Of a stretch of DNA of 64,000 nucleotides, positions 33,623-43,070 are shown piece after piece; position 1 is the stretch's first letter, and each line of letters starts with the position of its first letter. Location: the NCBI GenBank assembly GCA_045866215.1, contig AP035880.1:2418001-2482000 (forward strand). Direction: 5' to 3'. Origin of the DNA: Croceivirga sp009797885 (GTDB taxonomy: Bacteria > Bacteroidota > Bacteroidia > Flavobacteriales > Flavobacteriaceae). The notes under the pieces are model-generated. The model did no database searches and had not been told where the DNA came from. It was given only the letters and a program-made list of their open reading frames with translations. A program made the position numbers and the translations under genes.

Positions 33623-34357
33623 ATGAGAATACTAAAAAAAATAGCGTGTCATATAACCGTAGTTGGCTTTTTGGCATTGCATGTAAGCTGTGCTTCAATA
33701 TTCGGTTCCCTTAGTGTAGAAGCTGGACCGAACCTTGGAACCCGAGCGGTGGACAGGGAATATTCACCATATGATGTACCGCAGTTGCAGGGCCGATGCG
33801 AGGATTGTGTCGAAGGCCAAAATCAATCCACCACCGGGTCCTCTATGGCCGGTGTTGGTTCCGCATCCAGCTTCTTTGGGGGAGGTTCCGAAGAAGCCAT
33901 TCCTGGGTTTTTTATCGGGGCCAGTCTGGATACGCCCTTGAATTCAAAGTTATCCGCCCAGACAGGTCTGCGGTTCAGCACCAAAGGGAGCAAGACCACC
34001 ATTGATAATTTGGGGTCCATCAAAACGCGTTTGACCTACATTGACATTCCTTTGCAATTGCGGTATCCCATAAGGCCAAAGTTCACCGTTCAGGGTGGTT
34101 TGCAACCTTCAATATTGTTGGGAGCCAATGAAAAAAGTGAGGTAAATGGGGACACCACCGATCAAGATGTAAAAGACAATTATAAAGGATTTGATTTGGC
34201 CGCAACTTTGGGGGTGGGCTATATTTTTAATAACAATCTTAGTGTTCAGTTGGGTTACGACCACGGGTTTCTTAACGTTGAGGAACAACAAGGTTTTGGA
34301 GAGGTCAAAAACCGGGTCATCAGATTGGGTGTCCTATATACTATAAAAACCTGGTAA
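33623..34357 (+). CDS. Outer-membrane beta-barrel protein (PorT-like), possible lipoprotein
   Basis: A 244-residue protein. The leader ends LALHVSCASIFG, which could be a lipobox with Cys at about residue 23. A Gly/Ser-rich segment with a CEDCVEG pair follows, then eight or so barrel strands with the usual phrases: FFIGASLDTPLNSKLSAQTG, LTYIDIPLQLRYP, VQGGLQPSILLGA and LAATLGVGYIFNNNLSVQLG. The pattern is that of small Bacteroidota barrels. A lipobox on a barrel is odd and may only be a signal peptidase I site. Two terminators follow. Confidence 0.8.
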   Translation: MRILKKIACHITVVGFLALHVSCASIFGSLSVEAGPNLGTRAVDREYSPYDVPQLQGRCEDCVEGQNQSTTGSSMAGVGSASSFFGGGSEEAIPGFFIGASLDTPLNSKLSAQTGLRFSTKGSKTTIDNLGSIKTRLTYIDIPLQLRYPIRPKFTVQGGLQPSILLGANEKSEVNGDTTDQDVKDNYKGFDLAATLGVGYIFNNNLSVQLGYDHGFLNVEEQQGFGEVKNRVIRLGVLYTIKTW

Positions 34358-34367
34358 TCCAGGTTTT
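34346..34367 (+). terminator. Hairpin whose loop carries the stop codon of the barrel gene
   Basis: AAAACCTGG (34346-34354) pairs exactly with CCAGGTTTT (34359-34367). The 4-base loop includes the TAA stop (34355-34357). It ends in four T and precedes a second, longer terminator. Confidence 0.6.
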
Positions 34368-34380
34368 CATCCTTGGTTAA

Positions 34381-34427
34381 AAATGCATTGGTGGCATTCG
34401 TAAAATGAATGGACCAATGCATTTTTT
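34381..34427 (+). terminator. Rho-independent terminator after the barrel gene
   Basis: AAATGCATTGGT (34381-34392) pairs with ACCAATGCATTT (34413-34424) around a 20-base loop, and three more T follow. Together with the hairpin at 34346-34367 it makes a tandem terminator. Confidence 0.8.
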
Positions 34428-34531
34428 AGTAGATAACAACTAGGGAAAGTTTGGTAAATACCTAGGATTGGTCCACGTTAAAGAAGCCCTACTTTAGAGA
34501 TAAAAATTGGAAGGAATAAAATTAGGTGCAA

Positions 34532-35644
34532 ATGGTTTTATCTGTGATAATGGAATCCCCCGGAGCTTTTGATGTGTTGAATTTGTGGACAAGTTGTTCT
34601 TTGGTGTTGGCGAGTCAAGGGGTACTGTTGAGTCTCTTGATCATCGGTAAAGGGGTGCAAAGCAATACATCGAATTTCCGTCTTGGTCTTGTGGTGGTTT
34701 CGTACTGCGTTATTGTTTTGACCTATGCCATTATATTTTTGTATCAACCTGCTCATAGGCCCTCCATATTGGATGACGGATTCATTAGGATTATATTGTT
34801 TACCATTGGCCCTTTGAATTACCTGTATATTTTCAATTTACTGGGTCAAGGAAGGTACAAAACGGTGAGTTTACTTCATTTTTTTCCCGCACTTATCACA
34901 ACAGGGGGTATTCTGGGAGAGTATTTGGGGCTATTTTATTTAGGCCAACTGTACCAGTTTGTTTTTGACCCCTACACGTTAATTGTTCATCTGATACTTT
35001 ATGGTTTTGGGATAGGGGTTTTTTTAAAAAGGAACCATAGCAGATTTGGTAATCTTCTTAGGAATTGGGTGACGATCTTATTTGCCGTGTATCTTTTCCT
35101 TACCCTATTTATTTCCTTGAACCTAAATACCATTATGGTCGTTTATTCTGATATTCTTACCCTTGGTACCATTGGTGCTTTTGTTCTGATTTTGGGCTAT
35201 GTGGCCTATTTCCATCCCAAAATATTATGGGATAAAAATGAGCTCAAAAAAGCAGGACCTCCTGAAAAATATTGTCGTAGTGGATTGTCTCAGGAACTAT
35301 CAGAAGAGCTGAAGAACAAACTATTAAGATTAATCGAAGAAGAGAAACTCTATTTGAACAATGATCTTACGTTGGACAATCTTGCAAATCGCTTAAGTAT
35401 CCCACGGCACTATGTATCCCAAATCATCAATGAGCAATTTGAAATGGGCTTTTATGATTTCATAAATAGGTTCAGAATTGAGGAAGCAAAAACACTTTTG
35501 AAAAACCAAGAGGATTGCCAATTAAAAGTTATTGAAATTGTTTATCAAACGGGGTTCAACAACAAAGTTTCATTTTACAAAGCCTTTAAAAAATCCACGG
35601 GACACACCCCAAAAAGGTATGTTGAGCTTAGTATATCTGCGTGA
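34532..35644 (+). CDS. Membrane-bound AraC-family regulator, upstream of SusC/SusD
   Basis: About 370 residues. The first 235 residues hold seven or so membrane helices (for example LVLASQGVLLSLLIIG, LVVVSYCVIVLTYAIIFLY and IGAFVLILGYVAYF). The last 100 residues are an AraC helix-turn-helix pair (LTLDNLANRLSIPRHYVSQI, then IEIVYQTGFNNKVSFYKAFK, HTPKRYVE). The start is set at ATG 34532, and GTG 34526 and ATG 34550 are also possible. It lies 257 bases before the SusC-like gene in the same direction and may control it. The same architecture occurs at 45575-46705. Confidence 0.87.
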   Translation: MVLSVIMESPGAFDVLNLWTSCSLVLASQGVLLSLLIIGKGVQSNTSNFRLGLVVVSYCVIVLTYAIIFLYQPAHRPSILDDGFIRIILFTIGPLNYLYIFNLLGQGRYKTVSLLHFFPALITTGGILGEYLGLFYLGQLYQFVFDPYTLIVHLILYGFGIGVFLKRNHSRFGNLLRNWVTILFAVYLFLTLFISLNLNTIMVVYSDILTLGTIGAFVLILGYVAYFHPKILWDKNELKKAGPPEKYCRSGLSQELSEELKNKLLRLIEEEKLYLNNDLTLDNLANRLSIPRHYVSQIINEQFEMGFYDFINRFRIEEAKTLLKNQEDCQLKVIEIVYQTGFNNKVSFYKAFKKSTGHTPKRYVELSISA

Positions 35645-35900
35645 TGGGTTAACGGTAAACCTGCGTCAGGTTTTTGGTCAACCCCAATTTAAAATAACCC
35701 TTTCCGAACCGCTATTCATTTGTTTTACCCCGCAATTGTAAAGGCAGGGTCACTGGGGTCTTACACTATTTAAGACGCGAAATTGGTCTGTTGGTTTTGT
35801 TCTCATTTGTAAGGTGATTTGAATTAGCTAAAATTTACCTTTTGCCCTCCTTTCTCGGTTGCACTAGCTCAAATAATCTCTAACCTAAATTCTAAAATTC

Positions 35901-38714
35901 ATGGATCGAAGTAATTATTGGCTGGTGTTGGTATTCTTTATTTTGGGAACTACAATTACACTGGCACAGAACAAAACAATCAGAGGTACGGTTACCGATC
36001 AAAACGGGCTGCCCTTGCCAGGGGTCAATGTGATTGTTCAAGGAACAAGCAATGGCACACAGACCGATTTTGACGGAAACTATACCATCCAAGGGAACGA
36101 TGGCCAAACCCTGATTTTTTCCTATCTGGGACAAAAAACGGTAACACAACCCATAGGGGAATCCAATGTGATCGATATCCAAATGGTTGAGGATGCAGAA
36201 GCATTGGAAGAAGTCATTGTAACCGGCCAGGGCTCCGGTATCCAAAAGCGAAAGCTATCCACTACGGTGGACGTGCTAACGGAGGAAGATATTGACAAAC
36301 TCCCCTCCAATCAGATAGATGCGATGCTGCAGGCCAGCACACCAAGTGCCCAGATAAGGTTAAGTTCCGGGCAACCTGGCACCGCTTCCATAATACGGAC
36401 CAGGGGCCCAATTTCTGCAGCTACCTCCTCTACTCCCGTAATTATTGTGGATGGGGTTAGGGTGGACAATTTGAATTCAAGCCCGCAGTTGGGCTTGGGT
36501 ACTGGAGGCGCCAATGTTTCAGCCCTTGCGGATATTCCCGTGGAATCCATAGAGCGAATTGAATACATCAAAGGGGGCGCCGCGACCACCTTGTATGGTG
36601 CCGATGCCGCCAACGGGGTAATTCAGGTCATTACCAAAAAAGGTCGCGAGGGCAGGGCAACTGCCTTTTTTGAGAGTAGTTTGGGTGTAATCAAAGGAAC
36701 AGAGGACTATTTAAGATACAAAAGGACTGCCGAGGCGCTGTTCAGTACTGGATTGTCCCAAGAGTTCAAAGTTGGTTTTAGCGGTGGAGGAAAAGGGTTT
36801 TCCTACAATTTTGGGGGAAGCCTGTACAAGGATGATTCCTTCAACAATTTGAACGAGCAGGTAAAACGCTCGTTCACTTTTGGATACAAAGCCAAATTAT
36901 CTAAAAAGATGGATTATCAAGGTTCGTTCTCCTATACCGGTTTTGAATCCAACCTGGACTTCAATGCCAATTTTACCACGCTTTCAAGATTTTCTGGTTT
37001 TGAGAGTGCGGGGCGTGGCAATTTGGATGAGCTTACCGATGAAGAATGGCAGGCCGAATTGGAAAGATCGGATAGGATAAACCCTTTGGTGGACAATACG
37101 CAAACCATAAATAGGATTACAGGGTCGAATAAATTTACGTATACCTTTTCAAATGCCCTTCAGGCCAATGCAACAATAGGGATAGACTATCGAACTTCCG
37201 TTTCGGAACAAATCCAAAGCAATAGTTTTCAAGTGGCCACAGGTACCATTCCGGAAGGGACTACCGACCAGGCCATCCTGGGGCGGTTGTTGCGAAATGC
37301 CTTTACGGTTACCGCAGATCTCAATTTTACCCATAAAGCTAATTTAAATGACTTTTCTTTTGTTACAATTTTAGGAGGGCAGTTCTTTAGAAGTACGGAT
37401 AGGCAAAATCAGATCAATGGTACAGGCGGTGTGGATGGAACGCGATCCGTCAACAATTTTGCCACCCAAACCGTCTTGGATTTTGTATTGGAAAATGCCA
37501 ATTATGGCCTCTATTTTTTGGAGAACGTTGGTTTCTTCAATGTAGCTTTTTTGGAACTGGGGGGCAGACTGGACAGAAATACCTCTGCGGGAGAGAACAC
37601 CAATCCTTTGTTCCTTCCAAAAATTGGCATGGTCTACAACCTTTCCGACCACGATTTTTATAAAAGAAATGGGATTAATGATATCGTCTCGACGATAAAG
37701 CTCAGGGCAAATTATGGGGAAGCCACCAATTTTGCACAGCCATTTTCACAGGACAGGACCTTTTCGCTGAATTCTTTTTTAGGGGCACCTTCTTTCACAT
37801 TCGCCAATCCCGGAAATCCCGATTTGGTTTCGGAACGGGTGAAGACCACCGAATTCGGTTTGGAACTGGGTTTTTTTGGAAATCGACTCAATTTGAGCGG
37901 TACACGATACGACGCTACTACCGAGGACGCACTTTTTACACCTATATCCCCACCATCGGACGGTCAATTGAACCAAATTCAAAACATTGGGGAAGTATCC
38001 AACAAAGGATGGGAATTCGCGCTGGACGCGACTTTGATCCAAACCAAAAAGCACCGTCTGGGAATTAACCTTTCTTATAACACCAATGAAAATGTAGTGG
38101 TAAGTTCAGGGGGAGGAGCTCCATTCGTGGTAGGAGGATTCCAGGTTATCGGCTCCGTGGTGGAAGAGGGTCAGAGTTTGGGGTATCTAAGGGGCACTGC
38201 TGCCGTGCTTCAGGACGATGGTTCCTATGAATTTGAACCCAATTCCAATTTAGGCGATACGTTTGCTCCTTATTTTGGTTCAATTGGATTGAATTACACA
38301 TGGGGTAGTTTTAATCTTTTTGCCACGGGGGATTACCAGTTTGGGGGCAAGATTACTGACCTAAGTTTTCTATTGAGAAACTTACGGGAATTTGATAGTG
38401 AGGGCATTCCTGAAGAACTGAACGGTAACACCTCTCCGTTCAACTATGTGAACTTTTTTGTTTTTGACAATGATTTTCTCAAGATAAGAACCATTGGTGC
38501 TTCCTATGATTTTGGAAATGTGGTAAAGCCTTTTTCCAACATACGGTTTGGCCTCACGGTAACCAACCCCTTTAACTGGACAGCAGGAAACTTTGATCCC
38601 GAGAACACTGGTTCTGGGATTGCGCTGCAAAATGGATTTGCCAGTGGTGGTTTTGCCTATGGAACGGAATCCTTGCCCAGAATCTTCCTGAGTTCTTTAC
38701 GATTTCAATTTTAA
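35901..38714 (+). CDS. SusC/RagA-type TonB-dependent outer-membrane receptor
   Basis: A 937-residue receptor. Its signal peptide is LVLVFFILGTTITLAQ. A carboxypeptidase-like repeat follows (IRGTVTDQNGLPLPGVNVIV to VIDIQMVEDA), then the TonB box region EALEEVIVTGQG, the plug (STTVDVLTEEDIDKLPS, then VIIVDGVRVDN, GAATTLYGADAANGVIQVIT) and a barrel ending in RIFLSSLRFQF. It imports an oligomer too large for porins with the SusD-like partner encoded 17 bases downstream. At 937 residues it is slightly shorter than most SusC proteins. No glycoside hydrolase, sulfatase or peptidase gene is adjacent. Confidence 0.95.
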   Translation: MDRSNYWLVLVFFILGTTITLAQNKTIRGTVTDQNGLPLPGVNVIVQGTSNGTQTDFDGNYTIQGNDGQTLIFSYLGQKTVTQPIGESNVIDIQMVEDAEALEEVIVTGQGSGIQKRKLSTTVDVLTEEDIDKLPSNQIDAMLQASTPSAQIRLSSGQPGTASIIRTRGPISAATSSTPVIIVDGVRVDNLNSSPQLGLGTGGANVSALADIPVESIERIEYIKGGAATTLYGADAANGVIQVITKKGREGRATAFFESSLGVIKGTEDYLRYKRTAEALFSTGLSQEFKVGFSGGGKGFSYNFGGSLYKDDSFNNLNEQVKRSFTFGYKAKLSKKMDYQGSFSYTGFESNLDFNANFTTLSRFSGFESAGRGNLDELTDEEWQAELERSDRINPLVDNTQTINRITGSNKFTYTFSNALQANATIGIDYRTSVSEQIQSNSFQVATGTIPEGTTDQAILGRLLRNAFTVTADLNFTHKANLNDFSFVTILGGQFFRSTDRQNQINGTGGVDGTRSVNNFATQTVLDFVLENANYGLYFLENVGFFNVAFLELGGRLDRNTSAGENTNPLFLPKIGMVYNLSDHDFYKRNGINDIVSTIKLRANYGEATNFAQPFSQDRTFSLNSFLGAPSFTFANPGNPDLVSERVKTTEFGLELGFFGNRLNLSGTRYDATTEDALFTPISPPSDGQLNQIQNIGEVSNKGWEFALDATLIQTKKHRLGINLSYNTNENVVVSSGGGAPFVVGGFQVIGSVVEEGQSLGYLRGTAAVLQDDGSYEFEPNSNLGDTFAPYFGSIGLNYTWGSFNLFATGDYQFGGKITDLSFLLRNLREFDSEGIPEELNGNTSPFNYVNFFVFDNDFLKIRTIGASYDFGNVVKPFSNIRFGLTVTNPFNWTAGNFDPENTGSGIALQNGFASGGFAYGTESLPRIFLSSLRFQF

Positions 38715-38731
38715 CCGATAAAAAAGAAAAA

Positions 38732-40156
38732 ATGAATAAGATAATTATAGTTTTTAGCATCCTTTTTCTGGCTATTAGTTGTACTGATGATTTCAGTAAT
38801 GTAGTAGATTTTACCGAAGTGGAAAATCCCAATTTGTCCGAAGAGTCGGTAATCGGACAGCCAAATTCCTCGGTTATTTGGCTTACGGGTTTGGAAAGAC
38901 AGCTTTCGCTGGCAATCAACAATACTTTGGTATTGGCGGAATTGGGCTCTGACAATTATGTGAACACCCAAACATTCTTTAGTCAGTTTATGGATGAATT
39001 GGACATTCAAATTACCGATCCCAACATAAGAAATGCTGGATTCACGATTCAGAGACTTCGGGAGATGGCAGTGTTTGGATTGACCGAAGTAGGCCCGGCA
39101 GATCCTGAATATGTGGCAACAACGGAGGCGGAGTACCATTTCTTTTATGGAATTTCATTACTGTATTCGGCAATGTATTTTTCCGCCTTGCCCCAAGAAC
39201 CTGTAGGTATCCCAGTGAGTTCGGCCCAAAACTACCGGGATGCGATTGCGGCTTTTGACCTGGCTATTGGCATAAACCCCTTACCGGAGTACCATTTGGC
39301 AAAGGCCAGGGCAAATTACTACCTGGGAAACAAAGCGGATGCCGTGGCCGCTGCCCAACAGGCACTGGCCCTGGATGGAAGTTTTGATCGATTTGCGACC
39401 TTTGATCAAGCCAATGGACCAACCAATACCATGGAAGCGGCCCTATTTGCCCGGGGTACTTTTGACGATCTCCAGCCATTGCCTACCTTGGATTTTTTGG
39501 ACCCAAAATATTCTTTCCTTACACCACTGGAAGACCCTCCGGTACATTATTTAAAAGCGGAGGAAGCCCATCTGATTCTTGCAGAGGCCAATATTTCGGA
39601 CGGAAACATTGCCACGGCCCAGGATAACCTTAGGGATTTACTGGACGTAATTGCGACCCGAGAGGTAAGGAGCATTGATGACAGTATAGAGGGAAGGACT
39701 GAGAATGCCCCTGGTTCAAGGCCTAATAATGCCAACGTGGCAGTGAATTTTAGGGGATTGGGACTGGTTTTGGATAGACAGGCCGGAAATGTGGATATTC
39801 CTGCGGTTTCCGGCACATCTTTAACCGAATTTGATGTGGACATGATGGTGGCCGGTGACAACGCCGTGGAACTACTGTACAGAACAAGACAGGAGGTATT
39901 CATTGCTGAAGGAATTCGTTTTGTGGATATGGGAATCAAACTGGTCATTGATGAAAATGAGATCCTGCAGAATGACAATATTTCCATGGGCGATCCGGGA
40001 ACGGTTCCGGTAATTCCTCCCTTTATTGCTTCGGTAGTGACCGACCTGGATGCCATTACCTACGATGCTGCTGCCGGGGTAGCGACAACTGTTGTTGATG
40101 TGACCCAGATTTTAGTGGGTAATAAAGAATCCGATTTGGTATTGCCATTTCATTGA
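38732..40156 (+). CDS. SusD/RagB-type surface lipoprotein
   Basis: A 474-residue lipoprotein (lipobox LAISCTDD) that forms the lid of the SusC-like transporter. The helical TPR-like core shows in YHLAKARANYYLGNKADAVAAA split by turns, ALYFSALPQEP-like AMYFSALPQEPVGIP, and YLKAEEAHLILAEANI. The C-terminal part has LLYRTRQEVFIAEGIRFVDMG. It is a little shorter than typical SusD proteins (500 to 600). Ligand is unknown, because the flanking genes give no hint of a polysaccharide. Confidence 0.92.
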   Translation: MNKIIIVFSILFLAISCTDDFSNVVDFTEVENPNLSEESVIGQPNSSVIWLTGLERQLSLAINNTLVLAELGSDNYVNTQTFFSQFMDELDIQITDPNIRNAGFTIQRLREMAVFGLTEVGPADPEYVATTEAEYHFFYGISLLYSAMYFSALPQEPVGIPVSSAQNYRDAIAAFDLAIGINPLPEYHLAKARANYYLGNKADAVAAAQQALALDGSFDRFATFDQANGPTNTMEAALFARGTFDDLQPLPTLDFLDPKYSFLTPLEDPPVHYLKAEEAHLILAEANISDGNIATAQDNLRDLLDVIATREVRSIDDSIEGRTENAPGSRPNNANVAVNFRGLGLVLDRQAGNVDIPAVSGTSLTEFDVDMMVAGDNAVELLYRTRQEVFIAEGIRFVDMGIKLVIDENEILQNDNISMGDPGTVPVIPPFIASVVTDLDAITYDAAAGVATTVVDVTQILVGNKESDLVLPFH

Positions 40157-40207
40157 TGTCGATAAGTCCCTTTCCATTCCTTTGCGAGGGAACGACAATA
40201 GGAATAC

Positions 40208-40239
40208 AAAAAACCACCAAATTCTTTTGGTGGTTTTTT
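40208..40239. terminator. Two-way rho-independent terminator between SusD and response regulator genes
   Basis: CCACCAA (40214-40220) pairs with TTGGTGG (40227-40233) around ATTCTT. The stem is flanked by six A on the left and six T on the right, so it can stop transcription from both sides. Confidence 0.88.
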
Positions 40240-40325
40240 ATTGGATAAGGGTGTTATCCAGTTTTCCCTTAATGGCACCCTAAGGCCTAAATGTGAGGGC
40301 TATCACGTTGAGCCATTCGCAAAGC

Positions 40326-40955
40326 TCATTTTTCCACCACAATGGCATTTTCAATGGCATACTTGACCAATCCGGCGGTATTGCGCAAATCCAACTTCAA
40401 TAAAATGTTCTGTCGATGCGATTCTACCGTGTACTTACTAATGTGCAGAATATTGGCAATTTCATCAGTGGTGTTCTGGTTTACGATCAATTGAATGATT
40501 TCCTTTTCCCGGGGGGTGAGTTCGTGGCTTTTTTCACTTTCCCTGAGGCTCAAAAGGACCAGGTTGCCTATTTTGTCACCAAAATAACTGCCTGTTTTCA
40601 TAACGGTCTCGATCGCTTTTACCAATTCTTTCTTGCCAATGTCTTTTTGCAGGTATCCGTGGACCCCGGCTTTTAGCATTTGTTTGATAAAGGCGGATTG
40701 AATATGCATGGAAAGGGCGATAATTTTTATGGAGGGATATTTAGCGACGATTTCCCGGGTACAGTCAATACCATTCATAATGGGCATCTCAATGTCCATT
40801 AAAACCACATTGGGTTTTAGCCCTTTCAATAGGTTCATCAATTCTTGCCCATTGTTGGATTCCGCAATAACTTCTATGTTTTTTTCATCGGCCAGGAGCG
40901 CTACTATTCCTTCCCGGAATATTCGGTGGTCATCTGCTATTATTACCTTGATCAT
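40326..40955 (-). CDS. NarL/LuxR-family response regulator of a TPR kinase pair
   Basis: A 209-residue regulator with receiver features DDH, LMDIEMP (phosphorylated Asp) and YLQKD. The LuxR-type DNA-binding domain (LTPREKEIIQLIVNQNTTDE, then YTVESHRQNILLKL) follows. Its start overlaps the kinase stop by 4 bases (ATGA at 40952-40955), so the pair is made together. It converges with the SusC/SusD genes across a two-way terminator. Its targets cannot be seen here. Confidence 0.92.
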   Translation of the reverse strand: MIKVIIADDHRIFREGIVALLADEKNIEVIAESNNGQELMNLLKGLKPNVVLMDIEMPIMNGIDCTREIVAKYPSIKIIALSMHIQSAFIKQMLKAGVHGYLQKDIGKKELVKAIETVMKTGSYFGDKIGNLVLLSLRESEKSHELTPREKEIIQLIVNQNTTDEIANILHISKYTVESHRQNILLKLDLRNTAGLVKYAIENAIVVEK

Positions 40956-42874
40956 GATAACGGGATATTAAGGTTTACAATTGATCCTTTATTGATTTGG
41001 GTCTCTATACTCAGTTTTCCTTTTAAAAAGGCAACACGCGATTGTATATTTTTTAGGCCATACCCATTGGCCATTTCCTTTACATATTCAAATCCTTTGC
41101 CCTTGTCTTCCACCTTTAAGGAAATGTGGCGGTCATCGCATTTTAAAATTACCGTTAAAAAATCGGATTTGGAATGCTTTAGACTGTTTTGGACAAGTTC
41201 CTGTACTATCCTATAAATGTGTAGTTCCTTGGACTTGTCAATAATGGTATTGTTCATGTCATGCTCAAAGGTGACCTTCATATTGCAAGACACCCTTATA
41301 TCATCCAAAATGCCTTCTATAGCGGAAACCAACCCAAATTTAATAAGCTCTTCGGGCATCATGTTATGGGAAATCCTTCGGGTTTCCTCTATGGATTTGG
41401 TGAGCATTTTTTTGGCTTGGTCAAGAGCGGTCGCACTTTTTTGGTTTTTCACCATTATCAAGGAAAGATGATTTTTAAGGGAGGCAAGCATGGTTCCAAT
41501 ACTATCATGCAGGTCTCGGGCAATTCGATGCTGTTCCTCAATTTCCGTTTTGGCAATAGTATCGAAAATCATTTTCTGCTTCCTGAGTTCCGCTCGTTTT
41601 AGAAAAATAAAGGCAATGGAAATAAGGAGCAAAATCAATACTAACCCGCCCAGTACAAAAGTCTTGATCATACGGTCTTTTTTTAGAAGGTCCCTTTCTT
41701 GGATAAGGTTCTGCTCGGATAACCTTAGAATCTGGTTTTCCTTTTGTCTGGCTTCATGCTTGAGATTCAATTCCGTGATTTTTGCCTTGTTGTTTTTGAG
41801 CAAGACACTGTCTTTCCAAGTATGGTGTAACTGTAAATTGGATAAAGCGGATTCATAATTCCCAATCTCATTCTCCAATAGGAAGTACGCATAATGAATA
41901 TGGGCATAGCCATCACTGGAGCGTGTCATTTTCAGTATATCCAAGGCCTCATCAAGTTTTTCCCTAGCCTCATCGTACATTCCCAGTTTTGCCAATACCC
42001 TAGAGTTATTGCCAAGGGACAGCACAACATTTTTATAGTCCTTATTGGCTTTACTTATTCGGTAAGCCTTCTCCAGATACCTATTGGCCCCTTTAAATCT
42101 GTTAAGTTGTTTATGGGCCAGTCCCAGGTTGTTGTAGGTGATGCCTATTTGATGGCCTTCATTTTTCCTTACATCAATTGCTACCGAACTTTCGAAGAGT
42201 TCGATGGCTTTTTCATAGTTTTTTTCTTCGAGATAGACCAATCCCAAATTCGAAAGGATGGTTGACTGATAATCAACGGGGTCCAATCGGCTCATGTCCA
42301 GGGCTTCCTCTAGATACTCCTTCGCCTTGGTAATATTTCCAAATCGCCAATGGGTGATGCCGGCATCGTTAAACGCCTCGATTTGTCCTTTTTTGTCCCC
42401 AATGCGTTGTGCCAAATCCAGGGCCTTTAAACTCCACTCCATTCCATCATTGTAATACGACAGTTCATATTGGATGGTGGCGGCATTGTGATAGGCCTCT
42501 ACCATGAGTTCCCTGTTGGTGTCCAGCCGTATTTTTAGGGCCCTTTCATTTACGTTTAAAGCACTGTCGAGCGCTTTGGTTTCAATTAAGTAGTTGGTCA
42601 AAGTATTCAAGCTGAGCAGTCTAATTTTTTTATCGCTCGAATGATATTTGGAATAGGCTTTTCGCGCCTTAAAATACCTTTCCAGCTTTAATAGCACGGA
42701 ACCTGCGGTACTATTGGCCATTAACTCATCCAGTTCGGGTTGCTGTATGGGTTTTAGAGCCGTATTGGAGTTTAAAAAAACGGTATCAACGGCATAAACC
42801 CCTTGGGTGCTAAAAATGCCGTTGGTAATCAGTACCAAAAAGGCAATACACAGTTTCTTTATGTAGCAAGACAT
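40952..42874 (-). CDS. TPR-containing sensor histidine kinase (HisKA_3 type)
   Basis: A 640-residue inner-membrane kinase. A signal peptide or first span (LCIAFLVLITNGIFS) is followed by about six tetratricopeptide repeats, residues 70-360 (for example YNDGMEWSLKALDLAQRIGD, TKAKEYLEEALDMS, KAIELFESSVAI), probably periplasmic. A single span near residue 405 follows (TFVLGGLVLILLLISIAFIF). The cytoplasmic part has the phospho-acceptor His in HRIARDLHDSIGTMLASL and ATPase boxes (VQNSLKHS, EDKGKGF, GYGLKNIQSR). The form is common in Bacteroidota as a paired sensor with a NarL-type regulator. Signal unknown. Confidence 0.92.
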   Translation of the reverse strand: MSCYIKKLCIAFLVLITNGIFSTQGVYAVDTVFLNSNTALKPIQQPELDELMANSTAGSVLLKLERYFKARKAYSKYHSSDKKIRLLSLNTLTNYLIETKALDSALNVNERALKIRLDTNRELMVEAYHNAATIQYELSYYNDGMEWSLKALDLAQRIGDKKGQIEAFNDAGITHWRFGNITKAKEYLEEALDMSRLDPVDYQSTILSNLGLVYLEEKNYEKAIELFESSVAIDVRKNEGHQIGITYNNLGLAHKQLNRFKGANRYLEKAYRISKANKDYKNVVLSLGNNSRVLAKLGMYDEAREKLDEALDILKMTRSSDGYAHIHYAYFLLENEIGNYESALSNLQLHHTWKDSVLLKNNKAKITELNLKHEARQKENQILRLSEQNLIQERDLLKKDRMIKTFVLGGLVLILLLISIAFIFLKRAELRKQKMIFDTIAKTEIEEQHRIARDLHDSIGTMLASLKNHLSLIMVKNQKSATALDQAKKMLTKSIEETRRISHNMMPEELIKFGLVSAIEGILDDIRVSCNMKVTFEHDMNNTIIDKSKELHIYRIVQELVQNSLKHSKSDFLTVILKCDDRHISLKVEDKGKGFEYVKEMANGYGLKNIQSRVAFLKGKLSIETQINKGSIVNLNIPLS

Positions 42875-43070
42875 TTGTGCTGTTTTATGCTATTCAAAAT
42901 ACTAGAAAAAACACAGATGCCCTATAGTTGTATTTCATAAAAAAAGAATAGTAGTAAACAACCATGATCCACAGACCGTTTCAAATGTACTTTTCGACTG
43001 GCAAAAGTGGAATGCAGTGATAGTAACGCCATGCAACCCAACAGGGAAAGCCACATATAACCAGTACACC

